64,000 nucleotides of DNA, from contig OZ038500.1 of assembly GCA_964036315.1 (NCBI GenBank), positions 63,338,249 to 63,402,248 on the forward strand. Reading direction: 5' to 3'. This DNA is from Acanthosepion esculentum (taxonomy: Eukaryota; Mollusca; Cephalopoda; Sepiida; Sepiidae). The translations under genes were made by a program, and so were the position numbers. Under the pieces are notes generated by a model. That model did not search any database and was not told the origin of the DNA. It saw only the letters and a list, made by a program, of their open reading frames with translations. Every line of letters begins with the position of its first letter. Positions within the stretch are counted from its first letter, which is position 1. This document shows, one piece after another, positions 32,100 through 43,073 of this stretch.

Positions 32100-32142
32100 T
32101 ATATATATATATATAAAGAGAGAGAGAGAGAGGGAGAGAGAG
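32040..32142. repeat. (CA)n-(TA)n-(GA)n microsatellite
   Basis: CA to 32095, TA to 32116, GA to 32142, immediately upstream of a SINE. Confidence 0.97.
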
Positions 32143-32275
32143 GCAGACGTGGTGTAACAGTTAACAAGCTTACATCGGTAGTACAATTAGGGATACCTAA
32201 TAAGAATCGATACTTACTGGGTGCTCCATACATTCGACCTTGCACCACATCTAAGCTACGCTTAGTAAAGTAATT
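32143..32275 (+). mobile_element. tRNA-derived SINE, single unit
   Basis: A-box-like GACGTGGTGTAACAGTTAAC, degraded B box (AGAATCGATACTTACTGG), and the tail TTCGACCTTGCACCACATCT with AAGCTACGCTTAG. It is the same family as the tandem arrays, but present singly. Confidence 0.75.
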
Positions 32276-32322
32276 AATAAAAAATAATATAATATAATAT
32301 AATATATATATATATATATATG

Positions 32323-32360
32323 TACAGCGTGCAATGGGTAAATTGTCGCCATTTTATACG
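32323..32360 (+). repeat. Solo mariner-type terminal repeat
   Basis: ACAGCGTGCAATGGGTAAAT and TTGTCGCCATTTTAT match the left end of the mariner relic at 12430. No transposase or right end follows. Confidence 0.55.
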
Positions 32361-32650
32361 GAGAGAGAAAGAGAGAGAGCGAGTGAGGAGCGAGATGGGC
32401 GTGAGAAAAACAGACTACGATAGTGATGAGCATAGTATAAAAGATAGATATGAACATATTCAGATTAATTGATACATATAGACAAAGTGAAATAGATAAA
32501 TAGATTAATTAGATATGAAGAGACATAATAACTGCTTCAGATAGATAGATAATGAACAGAAATGTATAGATAGATTAATAGATAGATAATTATTAAAAAA
32601 AAATTCGCTTCTAATACCGGGTATTTCAAAACCGTGTTTCATCTAAACTC

Positions 32651-32653
<3 letters not shown>

Positions 32654-32745
<92 letters not shown>

Positions 32746-32750
32746 TATAT
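32654..32750. repeat. (TA)n microsatellite
   Basis: A TA run with a single GTA interruption at about 32727. Confidence 0.97.
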
Positions 32751-32904
32751 GCTCCTGAAAAATTTATTTCGTTTGAGGTCTCTGGGGAGGAAGTGCGAGT
32801 TTGTAAACAGTGACTATTACGACTAATAATGCAAGACTCTTCGATCAATCACTGTGTGTTTATCCCAAAATAAATACGCTTAATTTCACCTTCATCCCTG
32901 CCGT

Positions 32905-33033
32905 GTGTCAACGGCTTGGGGGCAGAATCTCCGATTGACGCCAATTCAGCCGGGTTTCAATCTAGCTAGTGGCAACCGGACGTCTAGTCACACTGATGAG
33001 CTGTGATACAGTGAAACAGTCAGTCTGTGGATG

Positions 33034-33036
<3 letters not shown>
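32905..33036 (+). mobile_element. Short tRNA-like repeat ending in (TA)n
   Basis: Second copy of 7946-8055: CGCCAATTCAGCCGGGTTTC, then AACCGGACGTCTAGTCACAC and TGATGAGCTGTGATACAG, ending at the TA run at 33037-33094. Confidence 0.6.

Positions 33037-33094
<58 letters not shown>
33037..33094. repeat. (TA)n microsatellite
   Basis: A pure TA run between the tRNA-like repeat and a DNA transposon end. Confidence 0.98.
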
Positions 33095-33095
<1 letters not shown>

Positions 33096-33099
<4 letters not shown>

Positions 33100-33675
33100 G
33101 GGTTTCTCACACTAAAACAAGGACAAAAGTCCTTATAAACATATGTCCGCAATTCCGCCGTTTTTAATTTATTTAAGTTATTAATTTTAATGTTTAAGGT
33201 AGATGCTGTTAAATGTGCAATCGGTCTTCCTCGACCTATAGTTTGTGGTGCCACGGATCCTGTCTCAGTAGCACGACGATAAATAACACCAAAGACTAGA
33301 TAACTTGGTTACTTTGGGTCTGGAAACGCAATCTGATACAACCGTGCAGCTTCGCGTCCATTACCATTCACGTGGCTGTATGTATAAATCACATCTGCCT
33401 GCTCCCGATATGAATATCTTGCCATTGTTAAACGTAACACTTTTCAGTTAACTCACTACTACACACGTTAAATGTTGAAGAGAGACTAACACAAATATAC
33501 ATGAATGACAAATGTAACCTAGTCTATATGGCAACACAACACCATCTACCATAAACTTTCTAATGACTAAAAAAAAGAAGGATTTTCGGACATATGTTTA
33601 TGTGGACTTTTGTCCTTGTGTTGGTGTGAGGAACCTTCTCTCAATGTTTGTAAAAGTACATTCGATACACCCTGT
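33096..33675 (-). mobile_element. Mariner-type element with N-terminal HTH fragment
   Basis: The ends CAGGGTTTCTCACACTAAA (33098) and the complement at 33600-33674 form long imperfect inverted repeats sharing AACAAGGACAAAAGTCC and ACATATGTCCG. The right copy carries about 35 extra bases. Inside, the minus strand from the ATG at 33423-33425 encodes MARYSYREQADVIYTYSH, then GNGREAARLYQIAFPDPK, a frameshift, and RRATETGSVAPQTIGRGR. This resembles the DUF4817-type N-terminal helix-turn-helix of some mariner-family transposases. The catalytic domain is absent. Confidence 0.65.
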
Positions 33676-33677
33676 GA

Positions 33678-33751
<74 letters not shown>
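33678..33751. repeat. (GTCT)n-(CT)n-(TA)n microsatellite
   Basis: Tetranucleotide GTCT repeat, then CT, then TA. Confidence 0.97.
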
Positions 33752-33752
<1 letters not shown>

Positions 33753-33971
33753 CGTGTGTACACGCACGTACACCCGAGCATACACGCACGCAAATTTAGC
33801 CACGTTCACATAAAATGAAAGAAGGGAAAATGTGCATAAATTATTATTATTTTTTAAATAATGAAAACTAGAAAATAAACAGATATATATATATATATAT
33901 CCCGAGATAGATACGAATAGACTGAATCAGACAGCTAGAGGGATATGAACAAATTAACATACCTAACTAAT

Positions 33972-33983
<12 letters not shown>

Positions 33984-34009
<26 letters not shown>

Positions 34010-34027
34010 ATTCATAATATTATTGGT

Positions 34028-34100
<73 letters not shown>

Positions 34101-34174
34101 AATTTCCAAAAGGATAGAATCCAGGTAGAGCACTCCAGTTCAGAGTAAGAATATAATATAAAAGGTTCAAACAC

Positions 34175-34241
<67 letters not shown>
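33984..34241. repeat. Three (TA)n runs
   Basis: TA runs at 33984-34009, 34030-34096 and 34180-34241, separated by A/T-rich sequence. Confidence 0.97.
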
Positions 34242-34245
<4 letters not shown>

Positions 34246-34249
34246 AATA

Positions 34250-34482
34250 AAAAGGAAAGAACAGTAAGATATAAAATCCGGTGTTCTTATAGATATTTTT
34301 ATTTTTAAACAATAGTGCTCAATGTAAATTTAAATTTTAAGTTACTCCAAAATTCGCTTGATGAGGAAATGGAACTAATGTCTTTGGTTTAATAACAAAA
34401 TTAAATTCAAGAGCTTTACCTTCCATTTCTGAAACATGGTTATCACTGTGTAGCGGTAAAACCATATTTTAAATCTATTAAT

Positions 34483-34485
<3 letters not shown>
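34250..34485 (-). mobile_element. PLE-type terminal sequence
   Basis: On the minus strand this reads ATGGTTTTACCGCTACACAG, TGATAACCATGTTTC, TCCTCATCAAGCGAATTTTG and TATAAGAACACCGGATTTTA, ending at GTTCTTTCC. The first and last parts match 2370-2545. The TCGTCAAGCGAGAATTTGGG and CCGGTGTTCC words recur in and beside the terminal repeats of the PLE at 59646-62516. It is flanked by (TA)n on both sides. Confidence 0.6.

Positions 34486-34523
<38 letters not shown>
34486..34523. repeat. (TA)n microsatellite
   Basis: A pure TA run. Confidence 0.97.
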
Positions 34524-34531
<8 letters not shown>

Positions 34532-34599
34532 ATACATATGAACAAATAGATAATGAGCAGAATGGGATAAATAGATATATAAACATATAATGAGCAGAC

Positions 34600-34635
34600 T
34601 TGGATAGATAGATAGATAGATAGATAATGAGCAGA

Positions 34636-34699
<64 letters not shown>

Positions 34700-34731
34700 A
34701 AGATAGATAGATAGATAATGAGCAGACTGGA

Positions 34732-34764
<33 letters not shown>

Positions 34765-34845
34765 GAACAAATTGGAATAGATAGATAGATACATAGATAA
34801 TGAGAACAAACATAGATAGATAGATAGATAGATATGAACAGAGCG
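34600..34845. repeat. (GATA)n / (TA)n higher-order repeat
   Basis: Blocks of GATA repeats separated by TAATGAGCAGACTGG-type spacers, with a TA run at 34640-34697. The spacer AATGAGCAGA recurs at least four times from 34551, so the locus is a compound minisatellite and not just a tetranucleotide run. The open frame of 196 codons on the minus strand is a by-product. Confidence 0.93.
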
Positions 34846-34859
34846 AGATATAGATAAAC

Positions 34860-36090
34860 AAAAACGACACATACAGATATCTACTGATATAAATTTCATC
34901 AATCAATAAAGAAATCGCAAGAATTGTCACATGTTTTGTGCATGGAATTGATGCATCTATGTGAGCTGAATAGAAATAAATGCGTTGAAAATAGAAAGCA
35001 GAATAAAATGTAGAATAAATATTTTTCGGGGGTGTAAAATGAATGAAAAAAAAAAAAACTGACGCCAAAGAGGAAAATAAGGAGGAACTAACATCGAATT
35101 TTGCGCGAAATGCTTGTGAAAATTATATGTCTCCCTAAAGCAAGACAACCGATTTTTGTTCTGCTTATTTTTTTATCGCTTGAGTCACAACGAAGAAAGA
35201 AAGGGGGAAGGTGACACCAGGGGAGATAACCTGATCAGCTTTGCGAATAAATACGTCGTTCGTATCAGCATAGAAAATGGAGAAGAAAAGTATACGAAAG
35301 GTGTTGAGAATATTAGATCTCTCTGCTGAGCGTAGGTGTAAGAGATTTAGCATGACGATTCGTGTAATTACAAAATGCGGCGCCATAAAGATTTTCCATA
35401 AAGTATAAAATAATACTAATCGAAATATTCCTCAATCAAACTCATCTCGCAGATGTAATGGAAATTATGACGAGTAAATATTTTTAATTCATTCTAGTTG
35501 AAAATCGTGTTTCGTATACCATATTTTCTTAAAATATTAATCCATTCAGTGGGTTTCGTGCTCATTACAGGGGCGGACTATTTTCTCTTATTTAATATTA
35601 ACAAAAACTGTGTTAACTGTAGCAGCAGCAGCAGCAGCAGAAGAAGAAGCAGCAGCAACATCAGCAGTCTTTATGAATAAAGTGCAGTGTACGTCCGTCA
35701 GTTCATTTTCCGGCGAATCATAAACAACCTGAAGTAACAGGTAGTAGCTACCGTAGTTACACTCGATTAAAAATTAAATAAGTAACTTATTTAAAGTTAA
35801 ATTTAAAAAAAAAATTCTTTATTAAAGGTTTAAGTTCAATTTCAATTTCATCGCAACTGATATCGGTCTACTTAAAACGTAATTAAAAATTAAGCGCGGC
35901 TCGGTATGTTGCTCATATGTCTTTTTTTTTCTTTTTCTAGCTCGCGTAAAGTGACGTATTCAAAATATTAATTAGTCGGGTTCCTTTATGTCTTTTAAGA
36001 GTGAATTTATGTGGAAGGATAATAAAGAATGGTGATTTTAAAAGAAAACGAAAATTGTGCACAAAATAATAATAATAATTATTATTATAA
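34860..36090. other. No gene seen
   Basis: Includes a (GCA)n/(GAA)n triplet tract at 35621-35668. Short ORFs are not convincing. Confidence 0.5.
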
Positions 36091-36094
36091 AAAA

Positions 36095-36271
36095 AAAACT
36101 GGGAGGACAAACGCGTTGCATGGCAAATACATAAAAAGAAAGAAAGAATCTGATGCGGACCAACAGAAAACGCATCAGCGGCTGAGGAACACCGGGCTGA
36201 AAACTGAGACAGAAGTTCTAATTATTACAGATCAGGGCCAAAGCCTTGTAACCAGATCCTATCACGGTCAT
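36095..36271 (+). pseudogene. LINE ORF fragment, left of the Gypsy insertion
   Basis: The open frame encodes LRNTGLKTETEVLIITDQGQ, then SLVTRSYHGH. This resembles the late part of a LINE polyprotein preceding its terminal zinc finger. It is cut exactly at the left LTR. The reading frame continues after the right LTR at 41242, so this fragment and 41242-41440 are two halves of one older insertion. Confidence 0.65.
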
Positions 36272-36499
36272 CTTTGTGGTGTCCTCCGTCTAAAGAGTCT
36301 ATGTTGGACTCTTCCGCCTACTATAAGATTAGTACGAGAGAAGGCCTTGGGGGAGCAGTCGAGTAGATTGAACGCTAGGTCAACTGACACACACTCAGTA
36401 GTCGTGTAATACTCTACTGTTGTACTTACTGCTTAATATATGATATATCTGCAACACTTGTTTTGTTATTTTCTTTAACCATTTACTCGGTCCACAACA
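36272..36499 (+). repeat. 5' LTR
   Basis: About 228 bases, TTTGTGGTGTCCTCC to TCCACAACA, very similar to 41022-41241. The first three bases have diverged from the TGTTGTGG start seen in the other LTRs. The difference between the two LTRs (roughly a tenth of sites by eye) indicates an old insertion. Confidence 0.92.
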
Positions 36500-36931
36500 T
36501 TTTGGCGACGAAGGATTCGAAGAAACGGACTTCACGTTAAATCATAAAATTTTTTTTGCCAGTATCTACAACAGCGGTGAAGAAAGGAATTCTAATCAAA
36601 CTCTACGACAAAAGAGTATTCAGTGTTAATTACAACACTGACAGTGAAAAAAGAAACTCTTCAAACAAGAGGATTTCTACAAGTTCAATTAAGTGGTTGG
36701 GAAGAAGGTTTGTGAACCTAGTTATTTTTTCCATTCCAACAAGTCAGTAAAAGAACTGTACAAGTCAAACAGACTTATTGTTTTCGCTAATAAGGTAAAG
36801 TAAAAAGTTACCCCCTCTCCCGCTTATAAATTTTTTAGTAAACGAATCGTACAAGTCAAACAGATTTATTGTTGGTTAAGAGAAAAAATTCCCCTCTCTC
36901 ATTTCTTAATTTTACGTACCACCGCAGTAAA

Positions 36932-38078
36932 ATGGACGAATTTAAAAGTGCAATGCTAGAGTTGATGAAACACCAACAGGAACAACAACTACTGTTGGAA
37001 CAGAAATATCATGAACGACAAGAGAAATTCCAACGAGAACAAGCAGAATACCAGAAGAATTATGAGGAATTGCACCTAGAAATTCAGGTTAGACAACAGA
37101 AATGGGAAGAAATGCCCCTTCAAACACAGAATGAGCAAAGGCACTTGTATAATATATCAATCAAAAGCTAAAATGAGGAGAGCGAAAAGGCGTTCTCTCG
37201 AAATGCTATATGGAGTGCTATTGAAAACTTCACGTTTGTACTTGAAGAAGAAATTACATTCCCTTCGTACTTTAAACGTTACGATTGTGCAAGTTGGGCT
37301 GACCATAAAAAAAGTTCGCCTACTCCCCAGGAAATTAGGCACAGCAGAATATACTAAGTTTGTTAACTATATTTTGCCTAAGAAAACCAGCAACTTGAAA
37401 TTTAAAGAGGCGGTTCAATCATTGACAGAACTCTTCAGTCCAAAGACATCACTGTTCCACAAGCGTTGGAAATACATGAATCTCACCCGCAAAGAAGACG
37501 AAGATTATACTACTTTCGCGATTGTAGTCACTAAACACTGCGATGACTTCAAATTGGCAGAGTTAAACACCAATAATTTTAAATGTCTGACTTTCGTCCA
37601 GGGTTTGATTTCAGCGAAAGACGCCGAAATACGTCTTAGGGTACTCAACAAGCTTGAAAACAAGCCCCACGTTACTTTACAGCAAGTTGCCGAAGATTGC
37701 CAACATTTCGTGAGCGTCAGAGAGAATCCGAAAAATATCGAACAGAGTGGCGTGGCTCACGTTAAAAAATACGCCAAAGAAAAATTAAAAAGGGTCAACA
37801 AAAAAATAATAAAGTTACTGTGCCGTCAAGACCATGTTTTGGGTGTGGTCAATTACATTGGTATAGAGATTGTCCTTTTAAAGATAAAAATTGTTTTAAT
37901 AGCGATAAATTGGGACAAAAGTTCCCACTGCAGGTTTAAGAACAAGACAAAAAAAGTTTTGAAAAAATTACCAAGTCTGATGAACCAGAAAGTCGTAACA
38001 CCAAGAAATATATTGAAGTGCAAATATTTAACTAAAATATATGACTACAGCTTGATTCGGGTTCAGACTTATCAATAA
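36932..38078 (+). pseudogene. Gag-like region of the Gypsy element
   Basis: Starts at the ATG at 36932 with a charged coiled-coil-like segment (MKHQQEQQLLLEQKYHERQ) and stops at 37169. The frame shifts near 37150 into one that runs to 38078. The middle (37400-37740) has a capsid-like helical pattern, with LFHKRWKYMNLTRKEDEDY and TFVQGLISAKDAEIRLR. A zinc knuckle of the form CX2CX3HX4C lies in yet another frame at about 37835-37873, and a second knuckle has lost two ligands. At least two frameshifts separate these pieces. Confidence 0.75.
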
Positions 38079-38110
38079 TTAATGCACAAAAATGTCTGTT
38101 AAGTTTGAGT
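38045..38110 (+). pseudogene. Aspartic protease fragment of the Gypsy element
   Basis: At 38051 a frame reads LDSGSDLSIINAQK, containing the DSG active-site motif of retroelement aspartic proteases. Stops close by (38033 and after) show that the domain is broken. Confidence 0.7.
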
Positions 38111-38139
38111 TAAAGCCAGACATTAACCCAGTTTTTAAG

Positions 38140-38800
38140 AAAAAAACGTAACGTTCCATTTGCCTCGTTAAATCAAATTGACGAGGTGTTGAATCGATTT
38201 GAGGAAATGGAAGTTCTAGCAAAGTTTGAATATAGTGAATGGGCATCTCCCACAGTTTATATAAAAAAGAAAGAGCAAAGAAATTCGTGTATGTGCTGAC
38301 TTCTCTACGGGGCTGAACAGCACCCTAAAGGATCACCATTATCCTCTTCCAAGTCCAAAGGAGATATTCGCTAAGCTCAGTGGAGGAAAATATTTTTTTA
38401 AGATTGACTTAAGCGACGCATATTTACAAATACCCGTGGACAAGGAATGCTCGAAGCTCCTTTGCATAAACACCCACAAGGGTTTATACAAATTTTTAAG
38501 ACTTCCGTTCGGGGTTAAGTTCGCCCCTTCCATTTTTCAACAGGTCATGGAAACGATGTTAAATGGTCTGGATTTTTCAGTGGCCTATCTCGATGACGTC
38601 CTAATGAAAAGCGAGAGCATCGGGAAACAGAAATCGCACGTCTGGCAGGTGTTAATGAGAATCCAGGATTACGGATTCGAATTAAAAAACGGGAAGTGTG
38701 AGTTTTTCTTAGAGAGGATTAAATACTTGGGGTAAATAATTGACAAAGACGGAAGACGTCCCGACCAAGATAGGGCAACAAGAATAAAGAATATGCCAGC
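38140..38800 (+). pseudogene. Reverse transcriptase of the Gypsy element
   Basis: Conserved Ty3/Gypsy blocks in order: WASPTVYIKKK (about 38242), CADFSTGLN after a frameshift, YFFKIDLSDAYLQI (about 38390-38430, first catalytic Asp), LPFGVKFAPSIFQ (about 38502), and the catalytic YLDD at 38586-38597 within AYLDDVLM. A stop at 38733 follows KYLG. The enzyme copies element RNA into DNA in the particle; this copy is interrupted at least twice. Confidence 0.88.
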
Positions 38801-38863
38801 AAATGTGTCAGCTCTTCAAATGTTTTAGGTCTTTCCAATTATTACAATGTTTTTTTCCCAGGA

Positions 38864-39240
38864 ATGCACAGTCTGAGAGCTCCACTTAATGAATTATTGA
38901 GAAAAGATAAAGAGTGGGAATGGACAACCAAATTCCAGGAAGCAATTCAGAAAATAAAAGAGGACCGTACATCAGATCTGTTCCTGAGTCATTACGATCC
39001 AAACCTTGACATCATTGTAGCCAGCAATACTAGCTCCTACGGCATCGGGGCGTGCATTTTACACAAGCTATAGGATGGATTGGTAAAGCCAATCGCCCAT
39101 GCATCTAGGACGCTATTACCAGCTGAAAGGGGTTACTCCCAAATAGAAAAGGAACCCTTCGGAATCATTTTTACGGTGACTAAATTTCATAGATTTATTC
39201 AAGGAAGGTACTTTTCGTTGCAGACAGACCATCTTTGATC
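38864..39240 (+). pseudogene. RNase H region of the Gypsy element
   Basis: Contains LNELLRKDKEWEW and the RNase H start IIVASNTSSYGIGACI, where the usual first catalytic Asp is Asn (ASN instead of ASD). It continues AHASRTLLPAERGYSQIEKE (the catalytic Glu is present). In-frame stops at 39071 and about 39236 break it. Confidence 0.8.
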
Positions 39241-39338
39241 TTTGGATCAAAAAAGGGTCTGCCAGTACATACATTCTCCTCAATTATAACTACGAAATCG
39301 AGTTTTTCCTATCCACTAAAATCTGACATGCAGACGGG

Positions 39339-40453
39339 TTGTCTAGATTGATACATAAGTATGCTGAACCCCTAGAAGACACAGTCATTGCTGCCATGAG
39401 AACAGAGGTCGAAAAAAGCACCTTGTGCAATACTGTCAGGGAGCTTCTTATAATAACTGACGAGATAATAGACAAAGCGTCTGATGATGAGTATATAAAG
39501 GAAGTAAAGGACAAACTAAATAGTAAAGACCAAAATATCTCAGAAGTTTACTCACTCTGTAACGACATACTAATGTACGGAGGCAGAGTAGTAATCCCAT
39601 CTACACTACAGAAAAGAACATTAAAGGAATTCCATGTTGGTCATCCGGGAACTTCAAGAATGAAGAGTCTGATGAGGAGTTACGTCTACTGGAACAACAT
39701 AGACAAGGATATTGAAAACACTGTAAGTTCGTGCAAAGGGTGTCTTTTGGCTGCTAAAGCACCCCCGATAAAATTCAATCCCTGGCCTAAAGCCGACCGT
39801 CCGTGGCACGGATACACATTGATTTTACTGGCCCAATTGGTGGTTTTTACGACCTTGTAGTAGTTGACTGTTATTCCAAGTGGCCAGAAATATTGAAATG
39901 TAAGAAGCCGACCGCGGAGGTAACAGTAAGGTTTTTGCACAAGCTATTTTCCCGTTTCGGAGTTGTTGACTGCATCGTAACAGACAATTCCACACAGTTC
40001 ACATCCTGTGAATTTAAGGATTTTTGTCAGTCATTCCTGATCGAACATATTACCATGGCACCGTATCACCCGAGAAATAATGGTCAGGCAGAGCGTTTTG
40101 TGGACACTTTCAAGAGAGCACTGAGGAAGGCGAGAGGTACTCCCAACGATACGGCTATACATCAGTTTTTGCAGGTCTATTGTGTAACCCCTAATAGCAG
40201 TGCTCCATCTGCCAAGACGCCAGCGGAGGTCATGTTTGCCAGGAAAATAAAATCGGCATTTGGCAAATTCCTTCCGAGTGAAACGAAAGCGGGAAATAAG
40301 AATAAAGTGCTTAAAAGCGCTTTAAGATCGGTGAAAAGGTGTTTTTTTCGTGTATTTGGTATTAATAAATCTCACTGGGAGATAGGAACAATAGACAGAC
40401 AAATTGGTAACATGATTTACATGTTTCAGGGACCGTCATGTAAACCAAATTAG
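39339..40453 (+). pseudogene. Integrase of the Gypsy element
   Basis: The HHCC zinc-binding domain is visible: FHVGHPGTSRMKSLMRSY at about 39630, then CKGC at about 39735. A frameshift near 39800 leads into the catalytic core (216-codon frame from 39803). DDE residues sit in HIDFTGP (about 39813), VTDNSTQFTS (about 39980) and NNGQAERFVDTF (about 40078). The C-terminal tail to 40453 shows no chromodomain that I recognise. Two frames for one protein means it is inactive. Confidence 0.88.
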
Positions 40454-41010
40454 AAAACGGTATGAAAGCGTAGTCGACAGGGATCCCATAGAAGATGATA
40501 CTATGGACGTCGTCTCTGACACGCTTGAGGTTCCAATACCGCAATCAGTGCCAGAACTCAGAAGGTCCAAATGAAAAAAAGAAATTTACGGAACCTGTAG
40601 AAATTAATCCGAAAAAAAAAACATTGAATATATTTCATTTCATACCATGTCTACAGAAAAAAAAAAGAATAAGTAAAAAAAACCATCTCCTCTCTTATGA
40701 ACTTTGAATTACCAGAAAAGCACAATACATATTGGATTATTGGAAATTATTAACATTATAATTTACCATTAAACTTATTCAATTTTTCATTATTTAGAAA
40801 TAATGAATAGAGACCTTTATAAAAAAGGACCGTTGTTAACACGTAAAATATTTGTCGTAAACTAAAAAAAAAAAAAAATTGTAAACTTAATTCCTGTATA
40901 TAGCTTTTTCAAAGTGGTTGTTTCTGATTTTTTGTGAAAAAGGGTTTATTCGGTTGAATAAAAAGTATTGTGTGGTAATTATAAAAAAAGACTCCATACA
41001 GAGTCAGGCT

Positions 41011-41021
41011 GAAAAGGGGGG
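41011..41021 (+). promoter_or_regulatory. Polypurine tract
   Basis: GAAAAGGGGGG directly precedes the 3' LTR, the expected plus-strand priming site. Confidence 0.85.
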
Positions 41022-41241
41022 TGTTGTGGTGTTCTCCCTCTAAAGAGTCTATGTTGGTCTCTTCCGTCTACTATAAGATTAGTAGGAGGGAAGGCCTTGG
41101 GGGAGCAGTCGAATAGATTGAACGCTTGGTCAACTGACACACACTCACTAGTCGTGTAATATACTCTACTGTTGTACTTACTGTTTAATATATGATGTAT
41201 CTGCTGCACTTGTTTTGTTATTTCTTGCTTGGTCCACAACA
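41022..41241 (+). repeat. 3' LTR
   Basis: 220 bases, TGTTGTGGTGTTCTCC to GGTCCACAACA, matching the 5' LTR and the solo LTR at 25056-25268. Short inverted ends TGTTGTGG and CCACAACA. Confidence 0.93.
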
Positions 41242-41440
41242 GTCACACAATCAAGGATGGAACTAACCTGAAATGCAGAATATGCGGAAAAATATGAAGA
41301 AACTGTCGACCATATTATTTCAGGATGTCTGGAACTAGTAAAAAATGTATATACCCACATACATAACAAGGTAGCGACATATGTGCACTGAAAGATATGC
41401 AAGAAGCACAAAATCGAAATTCCAGCCTTTAGCGGCTCTC
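41242..41440 (+). pseudogene. LINE ORF fragment, right of the Gypsy insertion
   Basis: The frame HTIKDGTNLKCRICGKI continues the protein cut at 36271, with a CxxC zinc-finger start. A shift then leads to ETVDHIISGC (Cys/His ligands). Further decay follows. This is the typical C-terminal finger of a group of non-LTR retrotransposons. Confidence 0.65.
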
Positions 41441-41444
41441 TTAT

Positions 41445-41855
41445 ATGGTCTTGATTTGGCCAGTACTTTCCATGTGAATTTAGGTGTTCTTCCCGCTGTT
41501 AATGACATTCCAATAACATTTAGAGAGACCAGTGTTACCTTTGTATTTACTGTTACTCAAACTCATCTCATGATTGTAGTATCGTCTTTTCCATTCATTT
41601 TCGGCAGCTCCTATGTAGTATTTGTTCTTTCCACTATTAATCTGCCGGAGTATATAAGTTAAATAATAGTCTGGTTCTGTATTATTTACCTCTAATGATT
41701 GTTACTACATGAAACTCTGAGTTGCTTTTTGTATTATTGAATTAATAATATTAATATATATCCAGGCTCTGTCGACTTTGGCATTGGGCCTTCAGTTTAT
41801 TTTAGCTAATTTTAAGCTTTAGCTGTTATTCTTACTATTTATATGTATGTATAAA
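41445..41855. other. No gene seen
   Basis: A 93-codon open frame at 41381-41662 has hydrophobic stretches but no recognisable domain. It is considered spurious. Confidence 0.4.
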
Positions 41856-41856
41856 C

Positions 41857-42601
41857 CGTATATTTCTGCTTATCAAGTGACCTTTAAATCCTCCATAAAA
41901 ATGGCGGAGGTCGTCTTATACGACAATTTTAAAAAAGAAACCTTAAATTCTGAGTGATGTTTGTCGATAGGCTAACCTCGAGCTCAGTGCGATAACCATT
42001 AACATATATAAAACGATTCATATTATCAAATAAACTGATAATGAAAGTAATAAAACCATTTCTACCTTACATATTACTGGCATAACTTCATAACTGCCTA
42101 TTTGAAGAATAATTGCATATCAATGAAATCAACTTGTATCCGAAAAATGAGCTGAGAAAATGTAAACATCGGGTTATGATTACGTTCACAACAGTGGAAT
42201 TTACGATTATTTTACTGTTACTTGGGATATTTTGTGATTGTCGATGAAGTATAAGTAAATAGCCATTACTACACCAGGCTGTTCGTAATTGTTTAGATAT
42301 AGGAAAAGAAGAGGAAGAAGAAGAATCAGTATTCGCAAGAGATCACGTGATGAAACGTAAACAAAAAAATGTTTGCCCTTTTAGGGGACGTGTGTAGGAA
42401 AAAGTTGATATAAAATCGGTTTTGTTATTTCGTTTATTTTGAATTTTTGAGGATAAAAATAAGTAACATTTCCAATAACATCATCTTTAAATAATCAATA
42501 TATTTCCGTCTTATACAACAGGTATAGGATAAATTCATGAAAATTTAATATATTTTTTAACCTGGTCTAATCTTAAAGTCGTCTTATACGAGGAAATATA
42601 C

Positions 42602-42602
<1 letters not shown>
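41857..42602. mobile_element. Pogo-like MITE, long form
   Basis: The ends CGTATATTTCTGCTTATCAA (41857) and TCGTCTTATACGAGGAAATA plus TACG (to 42602) form imperfect inverted repeats. Both ends carry GTCGTCTTATACGA-like words. There is no ORF of note. The ends resemble 47134-47307. Confidence 0.55.

Positions 42603-42604
<2 letters not shown>

Positions 42605-42660
<56 letters not shown>
42605..42660. repeat. (TA)n microsatellite
   Basis: A pure TA run at the boundary of a MITE and a PLE fragment. Confidence 0.98.
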
Positions 42661-42664
<4 letters not shown>

Positions 42665-42990
42665 TGTGTATATTTAGGCAGAAATTTTTCATTGATGAAT
42701 GTTTCATTAAATAATATAGACAAGTTTTGGCTATTTATTTTAAGTAAGCTTAATAACATTATTATAAGCTTAATAAGATTATCATCGAAAGACGAAAGGA
42801 AATCACCATACTGATACATGTTCCCGTACTTAATACTTCTCGTTTTCACTCTCACGTGGTCATGTGTGACGTCACGAGCTTTTCCATGCAACAAAAACAG
42901 ACTATCATTATTGTTTCGTCCGTGTATTGTTTGATATATCTAAATGTAATTGTCATCTTTGATAATTGCTTATGTAAGCCGAAAGCTTAG
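42661..42990 (-). mobile_element. PLE N-terminal fragment ending at (TA)n
   Basis: The minus strand encodes MYQYGDFLSSFDDNLIKLI and LLKINSQNLSILFNETFI, related to 29684-29828 and 31290-31520. The similarity ends at the TA run at 42605-42660. Confidence 0.6.
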
Positions 42991-43029
42991 ATAGGATTTT
43001 AACATGTATCAATATCGGGAATTCCTTTT

Positions 43030-43072
43030 TATATATATATCTATCTATCTATCTATCTATATATATATATAT
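43030..43072. repeat. (TATC)n-(TA)n microsatellite
   Basis: TA, then CTAT repeats, then TA. Confidence 0.95.
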
Positions 43073-43073
43073 G

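Larger units (their letters stand above)
36272..41241 (+). mobile_element. Ty3/Gypsy LTR retrotransposon, degraded
   Basis: A full-length element of about 5 kb. 5' LTR 36272-36499, a putative primer-binding site TTTGGCGACGAAGG just after it, gag, aspartic protease, reverse transcriptase, RNase H and integrase in the usual Ty3/Gypsy order, a polypurine tract GAAAAGGGGGG at 41011-41021, and 3' LTR 41022-41241. A 5-bp target duplication GTCAT/GTCAC (one mismatch) flanks it. The coding region has many stops and frameshifts, so it is inactive. No envelope gene is visible. Confidence 0.92.

Noticed and set aside
34478..35068. 196-codon minus-strand frame rich in Tyr, Ile and Ser
   Set aside because: Produced by (GATA)n and (TA)n repeats.
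41381..41662. 93-codon frame with hydrophobic stretches
   Set aside because: Begins inside the decayed LINE finger; no recognisable family.
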